From Collinsella aerofaciens (GTDB lineage: Bacteria; Actinomycetota; Coriobacteriia; Coriobacteriales; Coriobacteriaceae), in contig NZ_JAQLFJ010000011.1 of the NCBI RefSeq assembly GCF_028206795.1, forward strand, positions 1-64,000: a stretch of DNA of 64,000 nt, written 5' to 3'. The notes under the pieces are model-generated. The model had not been told where the DNA came from. It saw nothing but the letters and a program-made list of their open reading frames with translations, and searched no databases. The position numbers and the translations under genes were made by a program. Shown piece after piece: positions 57,912 through 64,000 of this stretch (position 1 is its first letter; every line of letters begins with the position of its first letter).

Positions 57912-59438
57912 TTAATTCGATCGATAGTGCGAACCCAGGCTTTCGGTCCGCTTGCGCATGGCTTTGACCATCTCCGTTGCCAGCTGATTCTGCGATTGCA
58001 GGCGGGCGAGGGCTGCGATCTCGCTGTCATTGGCATGCGGCTTGCTCAGCGCCGTTGCCTCGTCTTTCAGGCTTTCAAGCTGTTGCAGGGCCTTGGATAG
58101 ACCTGCTTCGGTCCTGTTGATCATGCAATAGGTGCTCATCGTGTGCCTTAGGCTGTGTGTCAGGCGTTCGGCATCCGTTGTGGCAATGCCATACTGAGGG
58201 AGGGCGATATCCATCGGAGCGGCCGCCTCGGGAGCGTCCAGCGCTGCTTGGGCTGCCGATGCGCCCGCGATGCGCCCGAACACGATGCCGTTGGCGCTTG
58301 ACAAGCCACCAATGCGGTCGGCGCCGTGCATGCCGCCTGTCGCCTCGCCGCAAGCGTAGAGGCCCTCAACGCCCGTTTGCGCGGTCTTATCGATCTTGAT
58401 GCCGCCGTTAGCGGCGTGGGCATACATCGCAACGCGCATCTCGTCAGTCGGGGCGATGCCGTGCTCGTCTTGCAGCCAGGTGGCAAAGGTCTGCACAAAC
58501 TCTGGGACATCCTCGCGGGGAAAGTCGTAGTGGAGTGCCAGGCCTTCGACACCTGCCTGATCGATGACGAGATCGATGGCGCTGGAAGCCAGGCGCGAAG
58601 TGAAGGGACCGTATCCGGAGCGTTGCTCAAGCAGGTCGTCCAGCTTGTCGTCGGCAATATCTACCGGCTGGTCTACATGTACGTAGCGCCAGGTTTTCTC
58701 GTTGAAGACCAGGTTGCGCTTGGGCTCGATGAAACCGGGCATCATCTGCATGAACTCTATATTAGTAAGTGTTGCGCCGTGCGCCAGCGCGATGGCCTGC
58801 GAGGAGCTGAGCACATCAGCCGACGTAAGGCTGCGCTCGAACAGGCCGCCTGTGCCACCGGTTGCGATGATCGTGGCCTTGGCAGCAAAGGGCACGATTC
58901 GATTTTCGGTGAGGTCGTAGAGCACGGTTCCGGTTATTCTACCGTTCGTGTCCTCAACAAGGTCGATAAGCTCATAGCGGGGGAGCAGGCGAATGCCGAG
59001 TGACTCGATTCGGGTCGTCAGAGCGTCCTCAAGGGGCTTGCGGGTGAGGCCGCGCCACATGCGCGTCTTGTGGTCAAAGCAGGGGATAAACTGCTTTTGC
59101 TGGGCGCTCTCGGCATTTTGTGGGCGTTGAAGTTCAACACCAAGATCCCGTTCGAGCCATGTAATTGCCTGGGGAATGCCGCGGACAAACGTCTGGACAA
59201 GCTCGGGGTCGGCGACGCCGCCACCAACGGTCTGGATGGTGTCGATGAGGTCTTGTTCGTCGTCTTCGTTAACGGGTCCGATAAGCCCCAGGCCCCAGGT
59301 TCCGGGGAAGAAGCTCGATCCACTCATAGTCTTGCCGGCGCTTGCCACAGTGACGGTTGCACCCGTGCGTGTCGCTTCGATGGCGGCGCAAAGTCCCGCA
59401 ATGCCAGATCCAATTACCAGTACATCAGTCGATTCCAT
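57912..59438 (-). CDS. FAD-dependent oxidoreductase, fumarate reductase/aspartate oxidase type
   Basis: A 508-residue flavoprotein of the succinate dehydrogenase/fumarate reductase flavoprotein and NadB superfamily. The N-terminal dinucleotide motif is VLVIGSGIAGLCAAIEA. ATGGTGGLF is the second FAD contact, and the C-terminal YACGEATGGMHGADRIGGLS block is characteristic of the superfamily. No signal peptide, haem or FMN domain is present, so it is cytoplasmic, unlike many secreted coriobacterial members. Its real substrate is open: fumarate or L-aspartate are only the best-known ones, and no nadA/nadC or frdB lies nearby. AAAGGA seven bases before ATG 59438 sets the start. Confidence 0.85.
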   Translation of the reverse strand: MESTDVLVIGSGIAGLCAAIEATRTGATVTVASAGKTMSGSSFFPGTWGLGLIGPVNEDDEQDLIDTIQTVGGGVADPELVQTFVRGIPQAITWLERDLGVELQRPQNAESAQQKQFIPCFDHKTRMWRGLTRKPLEDALTTRIESLGIRLLPRYELIDLVEDTNGRITGTVLYDLTENRIVPFAAKATIIATGGTGGLFERSLTSADVLSSSQAIALAHGATLTNIEFMQMMPGFIEPKRNLVFNEKTWRYVHVDQPVDIADDKLDDLLEQRSGYGPFTSRLASSAIDLVIDQAGVEGLALHYDFPREDVPEFVQTFATWLQDEHGIAPTDEMRVAMYAHAANGGIKIDKTAQTGVEGLYACGEATGGMHGADRIGGLSSANGIVFGRIAGASAAQAALDAPEAAAPMDIALPQYGIATTDAERLTHSLRHTMSTYCMINRTEAGLSKALQQLESLKDEATALSKPHANDSEIAALARLQSQNQLATEMVKAMRKRTESLGSHYRSN

Positions 59439-59631
59439 CGGATTCCTTTCTCGTCCGGCGCATTGTCGCACGGGTGATCGGCAATGGGGCCGCAAAGACT
59501 CGGCAAATCGGTAAAGGGCACATATGGCAGGTGGGCGTCATGGGCGTTCTGATGCTCCATTTCATCACATCTCGTATATCGCCCCAACTGATATATTGGC
59601 GTTAGCCACCCTGCAGCAGCGCAAACAAAAA

Positions 59632-59659
59632 GAGCCGCTACCTCGAAAGGTAGCGGCTC
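59632..59659 (-). terminator. Terminator of the GGGtGRT operon
   Basis: GAGCCGCTACCT pairs perfectly with AGGTAGCGGCTC around a 4-base loop, 36 bases past the stop; on the minus strand TTTTTGTTTG follows. Confidence 0.9.
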
Positions 59660-59694
59660 CAAAGCTCAACTATATGAGCATCGCGCGGGCGCGA

Positions 59695-60699
59695 TTAGGC
59701 CTTGAGGGCCTCCTCGACGGCGACAGCGCAGGCGACGGTGGCACCGACCATGGGGTTGTTGCCCATGCCGATGAGACCCATCATGTCGACGTGCGCAGGC
59801 ACGGAGGAAGAACCGGCGAACTGGGCGTCGGAGTGCATGCGACCCATGGTGTCGGTCATGCCGTAAGAGGCAGGGCCGGCGCCCATGTTGTCCGGGTGCA
59901 GGGTACGGCCAGTGCCGCCACCAGAAGCGACGGAGAAGTACTTCTTGCCAGCCTCGAGGCGCTCCTTCTTGTAGGTGCCAGCGACGGGGTGCTGGAAGCG
60001 CGTGGGGTTGGTGGAGTTACCGGTGATCGAGATGTCGACGTTCTCGTGCCACATGATGGCAACGCCCTCGCGGACGTCGTCGGAGCCGTAGCAGTTAACG
60101 GCAGCGCGGGGACCATCGGAGTAGGGGATGGTCTCGACGACCTTGAGCTCGCCCGTGTAGTAGTCGAACTGGGTCTTCACGTAGGTGAAGCCGTTGATGC
60201 GGGCGATGATCTGAGCAGCGTCCTTGCCCAGACCGTTGAGGATGACGCGCAGCGGCTTCTTGCGAGCCTTGTTGGCGTTCAGAGCCAGGCCGATAGCACC
60301 CTCAGCGGCAGCGAAGGACTCGTGGCCAGCCAGGAAGGCGAAGCACTCGGTGTCGTCGGAGAGCAGCATAGCGCCCAGGTTGCCGTGGCCCAGACCGACC
60401 TTGCGGTCCTCGGCGACGGAGCCGGGAACGGTGAAGGCCTGGATGCCCTCGCCGATGATGGCGGCAGCCTCAGAAGCGGTCTTGGCGCCACGCTTGACAG
60501 CGAGAGCGCAACCGAGGGTGTAGGCCCACTCGGCGTTCTGGAAGGCGATGGACTGGGTGTTGTTGACGATCTCACGCGGGTTGAAGCCCTTGTCGGTGCA
60601 GATCTGCAGAGCTTCCTCGAGGGAGGCGATGCCGTTGTCGGCGAGGCACTTGTTGATCTTGTCAGCGCGGCGCTCGTAACCTTCGAACGTAACAGTCAT
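59695..60699 (-). CDS. GGGtGRT-family protein
   Basis: A 334-residue protein of the GGGtGRT family, named after the motif seen here as VASGGGTGRTLHPDN (around residue 262). The function is unproven; genes of this family are nearly always next to an iron-sulphur scaffold gene in anaerobes, as here. Other conserved stretches are GHGNLGAMLLSDDTECFAFL, LAGHESFAAAEGAIG and MWHENVDISITGNSTNPTRF. No transmembrane segment or signal peptide is present. It lies 18 bases downstream of the NifU-like gene in the same orientation, clearly one operon with a strong terminator. Codon bias looks like that of a highly expressed gene. Confidence 0.9.
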   Translation of the reverse strand: MTVTFEGYERRADKINKCLADNGIASLEEALQICTDKGFNPREIVNNTQSIAFQNAEWAYTLGCALAVKRGAKTASEAAAIIGEGIQAFTVPGSVAEDRKVGLGHGNLGAMLLSDDTECFAFLAGHESFAAAEGAIGLALNANKARKKPLRVILNGLGKDAAQIIARINGFTYVKTQFDYYTGELKVVETIPYSDGPRAAVNCYGSDDVREGVAIMWHENVDISITGNSTNPTRFQHPVAGTYKKERLEAGKKYFSVASGGGTGRTLHPDNMGAGPASYGMTDTMGRMHSDAQFAGSSSVPAHVDMMGLIGMGNNPMVGATVACAVAVEEALKA

Positions 60700-60717
60700 A
60701 GTTATTTCCCTCCCTTT

Positions 60718-61452
60718 CTACTCGTGAACCGGGAACACGCTGGCGACGGAGTGAGTCTCCTCGTCGGTGCGCGGGTCGATGTACTTGGCAGCGTTCTCCC
60801 ACTGACCATAGTGGCCCATAGCGCCAGCGATGGCCTCCTCGGGGGTCTTGCCGGCCTTGACGGCGTCGGTGAACTTGCCGAGGTTCAGGAACTCGAATGC
60901 GATGATCTCGTTCTTGTCGTTGAGAGCCATGCGGGTGACGTAGCCCTGAGCGAGCTCAAGGTAACGAGCGCCCTTGGCCTTGGTGCCGAACATGGTGCCA
61001 ACCTGAGAGCGAAGGCCCTTGCCGAGGTCGTCGAGGGAGGCGCCCACGGGCAGGCCGCCCTCGGAGAACGCGGTCTGGCTGCGGCCGTAAACGATCTGCA
61101 GGAAGATCTCGCGCATAGCAACGTTGATGGCGTCGCAGACGAGGTCGGTGTTGAGGGCCTCGAGGATGGTCTTACCGGGAAGGATCTCGGAAGCCATGGC
61201 AGCAGAGTGGGTCATGCCCGAGCAGCCGATGGTCTCAACGAGGGCCTCCTCGATGATGCCGTCCTTGACGTTCAGCGTGAGCTTGCAGGCGCCCTGCTGA
61301 GGTGCGCACCAACCCACACCGTGCGTAAGACCGGAGATGTCGGAAATCTCCTTAGCCTGGACCCACTTGCCCTCCTCGGGGATGGGTGCGGGGCCGTGGT
61401 ATGCACCCTTGGCAACGGGGCACATGTTCTCCACTTCCTGTGAGTACTGCAT
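60718..61452 (-). CDS. NifU-like iron-sulphur scaffold protein
   Basis: A 244-residue protein whose central part resembles the NifU/IscU N-terminal scaffold domain: KLTLNVKDGIIEEALVETIG, then CSGMTHSAAMAS, with cysteines C17-type, CAPQQGAC and GCSG in the N-terminal half. Unlike SufU at 63327-63761 it carries a longer C-terminal region (residues about 150-244) ending DEETHSVASVFPVHE. It is always paired with GGGtGRT in anaerobes, and the pair probably serves a dedicated Fe-S or metal-transfer task that has not been worked out. GAGGAGAGG before ATG 61452 fixes the start. It is the first gene of the two-gene operon. Confidence 0.85.
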   Translation of the reverse strand: MQYSQEVENMCPVAKGAYHGPAPIPEEGKWVQAKEISDISGLTHGVGWCAPQQGACKLTLNVKDGIIEEALVETIGCSGMTHSAAMASEILPGKTILEALNTDLVCDAINVAMREIFLQIVYGRSQTAFSEGGLPVGASLDDLGKGLRSQVGTMFGTKAKGARYLELAQGYVTRMALNDKNEIIAFEFLNLGKFTDAVKAGKTPEEAIAGAMGHYGQWENAAKYIDPRTDEETHSVASVFPVHE

Positions 61453-61855
61453 GCCTCTCCTCTCTATCGTGTTGGCGTCCCGTCTGGGGGTCGTGGCTGG
61501 CGATTGCCGGGCGACCCTTCGAAAGGGACATGACATGCAGCCCCTATAATACCGCGAAATGCACGGAATATTCGGCGAACGGCTCAGTTTTCGTAGCGAG
61601 AAGTCCGGAAGTTTTAATTGAAACGGTTTAACTATATGTTCTGTGGTCGCGAATTTCCGTAGAGGGGGTTCGTCTTGGGCAAGCTTTTGGTCAGCTCTTG
61701 TAAGCGTTGCAGGGGTTGACCTGTTGCAACGGTGCCGTTCGCCGCCCGTTTACTGCCTTTGGCCGCGCGAGTGTATTGTTTTGCGTGAATGTTTTGATGG
61801 CACGCTTCAATCGTGCTGTATTGGATGGCAATCAGATCCCGGCGAAGGGAGCGCC
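61453..61855. other. Intergenic region between the NifU-like and RAYT genes
   Basis: About 400 bases. TATAAT on the plus strand near 61545 and TATTAT in the complement at almost the same place are -10-like, so divergent promoters are possible. No gene or repeat can be supported. Confidence 0.35.
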
Positions 61856-62668
61856 ATGCAGCGCGTTTGGAGAACGGTTACCGGCTTTTACCATGTCTGT
61901 GCCCGCGGTGTGGGCAAGCAGCTCATCTTTGAGGGCGATGAAGACCGGTGGGAGTTTTTGGAGCTGATGCGCGAGTGCTGCCGCGAGGCGGGCGTGACGG
62001 TTATCGCCTGGTGCCTTATGGGCAATCACGTGCATCTGGTGCTTGCAGATTACGAGGACGCGATGAGCGCGGCGATGCACCGGCTGCTTTTGACGTACGC
62101 GCGGCGGTTCAATAAACGCACGGGGCGCACGGGTCATCTGTTCCAGAACCGTTTTGACCGGCGCTCGCTCGATACCGACTGGCAGGTGATGGAGGCTATT
62201 CGCTCCGTACACGCCGATCCACAGGAGGCGGGCGTTGGCCTAATCGAGCGTTATCCCTGGAGCAGCTTTGCGGAGCATTTGCGCGCTTACGACGGTGACG
62301 CGGCTGATGTCGCGAGGGGATTTTCCGATCCTTCTTGCGTGCTTGAGCTCTTTGGTTCTGCCGAGGGCTTTATTGCCTATTCACTTTCGACGCCCGACGG
62401 CGGCGAGCCAGCGCTGGGCGATATGAAAGAGACGGAGTGGGAACGCCACGCCTTTGCCGGCAAGATGGCTAAGGAACTCGGGGTTCCGCTTCGCGGGGTT
62501 AAAGCCGCACCGCCGGCGCAGCGCGATACCGTTATTTTTGGATTGCACGATGCCGGTTTCACGGTGCGCCAGATTGAGCGCTATACCGGGATTGGCAAAA
62601 GTACCGTCTCTCGTATTGTGCGTGCCCGCGCGCGGACGGCGATGCGGACTGGCGGAAACGTGATGTAG
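61856..62668 (+). CDS. RAYT-type (Y1/HUH) transposase homologue with C-terminal HTH
   Basis: A 270-residue relative of REP-associated tyrosine transposases (IS200/IS605-like Y1 fold). The HUH metal site is intact: WCLMGNHVHLVL with H58 and H60. The block LLLTYARRFNKRTGRTGHLF, then QNRFDRRSLDTDWQVMEAIR, is standard for the family. The position that normally reads RYIHLNPVRAG is RSVHADPQEAG here, so the usual catalytic Tyr appears to be Ser117; no Tyr remains in that helix. Residues about 225-260 form a helix-turn-helix (LHDAGFTVRQIERYTGIGKS). GAAGGG six bases before ATG 61856 decides the start. No flanking inverted repeats are seen: it behaves like a resident single gene rather than an insertion sequence. 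Confidence 0.8.
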   Translation: MQRVWRTVTGFYHVCARGVGKQLIFEGDEDRWEFLELMRECCREAGVTVIAWCLMGNHVHLVLADYEDAMSAAMHRLLLTYARRFNKRTGRTGHLFQNRFDRRSLDTDWQVMEAIRSVHADPQEAGVGLIERYPWSSFAEHLRAYDGDAADVARGFSDPSCVLELFGSAEGFIAYSLSTPDGGEPALGDMKETEWERHAFAGKMAKELGVPLRGVKAAPPAQRDTVIFGLHDAGFTVRQIERYTGIGKSTVSRIVRARARTAMRTGGNVM

Positions 62669-63271
62669 GGTCGCCTGTGCGCCGCAGATGGGGTCGTCCA
62701 TACGCCGCAACAAGCGTTCAAAAGCTTGGTGCGGCAACTGCACTTCTTAATATGCATAGAACAATCGCCATCTTGCATAAAATAAGGGCTCAGTCCGGGT
62801 TTGCCCGTGCCTACCCCCATCTGCGCCGTGCAAAAAATGGAGTTTTCAGCATCGCGGTACTGCCACTACCGTCGCAATTTTGCAACATACGGGCCCCGAA
62901 GCTATTTATGCCTGCCGATGCGCTCCCGAAGCTCATGTTTGCGCCCCTGAGACCACGATGCTTGTTCTAAAACGCACTATATATGCGCCTGGAGACGTTG
63001 ATTAACGCTTTCGATGCGTATACACACAGCTTGGCGTGCTGAATATTCGCAAAAATGCACGTCGCTCCCTATGGGACCCGTCTGCAGCAGGCGCGAAGCG
63101 AATCGGAGCCCAGCTGGATGGGGCATGGGACGATGCTAGGCGTGCTCGTGGCCCTGCCGCAGGCCTTTGGTGCTGTGGAAAACGCCCGTGTTCGCGTCTG
63201 GCTGTGTGGTAAATGACAGACGGGGTGCCGGACGCGCGGACTTTGTGCGTTCGCGCTCATTAGAAAAAACA
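62669..63271. other. Long intergenic region with no gene seen
   Basis: About 600 bases after the RAYT gene. Several short frames exist but none has a ribosome binding site or normal codon use, and I see no strong palindrome or match to the repeats elsewhere in the window. Confidence 0.45.
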
Positions 63272-63294
63272 GAGCCGCCCGTATCGGGCGGCTC
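63272..63294 (-). terminator. Terminator of the suf operon
   Basis: GAGCCGCCCG pairs perfectly with CGGGCGGCTC around a 3-base loop, followed on the minus strand by TGTTTTTT. Confidence 0.9.
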
Positions 63295-63326
63295 GGCAAT
63301 CAAAAACCTTGGATTCGGGGCATACG

Positions 63327-63761
63327 CTACTGGTTTGCTTGCCCCTCGAGCATGCCGTCGAGGGTGCGCCAGGCGAGCTCGGCGCATTTGACGCGGGCGG
63401 GCATGTGCGAGATGTCCTGGAGCTGGGCGGCCTCGTCCAGATCTTCCAGGTCCTCCTCGGAGAGCTGTTCGCCGCGGATCATGGCGAGGAAGAGCCCTGC
63501 CAAGCGACGCGCTTCCTCGATCGTCTCGCCGGTGATGAGGTCGGCCATGATGTCGGCGCTGGCCTGACTGATGGCGCAGCCGTGGCCGGTAAAGGAGGCC
63601 TCCTCGATCACGCCGTTCTCGACACGCAGCTGCAAGGTGAGCTCGTCTCCGCAGCTGGGGTTGATGCCGTCGTGCTCGTGCGTGGGAGCATCCATCTCGT
63701 ACTTATAGTCGGGGTGCGAGTTGTGCTCCATAAATGTGGTGGAGGTGTACAGATTACCCAT
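63327..63761 (-). CDS. sufU: SUF system scaffold/sulphur-transfer protein SufU
   Basis: A 144-residue SufU-type protein, zinc-dependent sulphur acceptor of SufS. The ligand motifs are C37-x-D39 in NPSCGDELTLQLRV, C62 in FTGHGCAISQASADIM, and a third Cys in ARVKCAELAW; the insertion typical of SufU over IscU (EEARRLAGLFLAMIRGEQLS) is present. GGAG eight bases before ATG 63761 sets the start. The start overlaps the end of sufS by eight bases, so the two are translationally coupled. It is the last gene of its operon. Confidence 0.93.
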   Translation of the reverse strand: MGNLYTSTTFMEHNSHPDYKYEMDAPTHEHDGINPSCGDELTLQLRVENGVIEEASFTGHGCAISQASADIMADLITGETIEEARRLAGLFLAMIRGEQLSEEDLEDLDEAAQLQDISHMPARVKCAELAWRTLDGMLEGQANQ

Positions 63762-64000
63762 TGAATGTGCTCCAAACGTGATGCAGGCCGGCGATGAACT
63801 TGTCGATGTCGGCCTTGTCGTTGTAGAAGGCCACGCTGGCGCGGCAGCAGGCAAGGTTCTCGACGCCCAGCCAGGTGAGCAGCGGCTGCGCGCAGTGGTG
63901 ACCGGCGCGGATGCAGACGCCGTCCATGTCCATGATGCTCGCGACATCGTGCGGGTGGATGCCCTTGACATTAAAGCTCACGACACCGTGGTGGTTATCC
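63754..64000 (-). CDS. sufS: Cysteine desulphurase SufS, C-terminal end (partial)
   Basis: Only the last 80 or so residues are in the window; the gene runs off the right edge. The visible part includes VVSFNVKGIHPHDVASIMD and the active-site loop IRAGHHCAQPLL, whose Cys carries the persulphide, then the usual end (CCRASVAFYNDKADIDKFIA). SufS takes sulphur from cysteine and hands it to SufU, whose gene overlaps the end of this one. Confidence 0.93.
   Translation of the reverse strand, partial: DNHHGVVSFNVKGIHPHDVASIMDMDGVCIRAGHHCAQPLLTWLGVENLACCRASVAFYNDKADIDKFIAGLHHVWSTFNG

Noticed and set aside
61453..62900. A complete insertion sequence around the RAYT-like gene
   Set aside because: I see no terminal inverted repeats, target duplications or subterminal hairpins matched on both sides of the gene.

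Overview
The window is GC-rich, gene-dense bacterial chromosome. Serine, proline and NAD-salvage genes, ATP-dependent PEP carboxykinase, L-lactate permease, CarD, a Rho with a huge basic N-terminal extension, a GGGtGRT/NifU-like pair and SUF genes together suggest a gut anaerobe of the class Coriobacteriia (Collinsella-like). That assignment is inference from gene content and codon use; no rRNA is present.

Layout. 1-6.0 kb: a short DUF1015-like protein, an M20 deacylase, an orphan nuclease-like protein and the serC-serA operon. 6.3-22.6 kb: a complete type 1 BREX anti-phage locus on the plus strand, in the order brxA-brxB-brxC-pglX-pglZ-brxL, ending with two tightly spaced genes I do not recognise. 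Two features make this locus unusual. First, a run of ten G sits exactly at the brxA start and puts the gene out of frame with the only well-placed start codon and ribosome binding site, which suggests phase variation. Second, pglX is split in two: an 831-residue methyltransferase half and a 322-residue C-terminal half are separated by an AT-rich gene encoding a HEPN-type protein (RNALAH motif).

22.6-46.7 kb is housekeeping: cation/proton antiporter, PP2A-like phosphatase, flippase, L-lactate permease, pckA, a B3/B4-domain protein, MarR, DegV, an Ogt-like protein, trpS, a WecA/TagO-type transferase, a radical-SAM enzyme, tRNA-Ala, pncB, proB, an S33 peptidase, proA, an HD-domain protein and CarD. 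This stretch is studded with palindromic intergenic repeats of several families. 46.7-57.1 kb: argS, rho, a membrane-anchored unknown protein, VanZ-like, ROK kinase, aminotransferase, tRNA-His and two tRNA-Lys genes. 57.1-57.8 kb is a scar of duplicated tRNA-Lys 3' ends next to a truncated dinD. 57.9-64 kb: an FAD oxidoreductase, the GGGtGRT/NifU-like operon, a RAYT-type (REP-associated) transposase homologue that seems to lack the usual catalytic tyrosine, and sufU with the end of sufS running off the window.

How the parts may connect: the BREX genes should form one transcription unit with strong ribosome binding sites at most junctions, so a frameshift switch at its first gene could tune the whole system. 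The RAYT homologue is the only transposase-like gene in the window and is a candidate source, now or formerly, of the small palindromic repeats.
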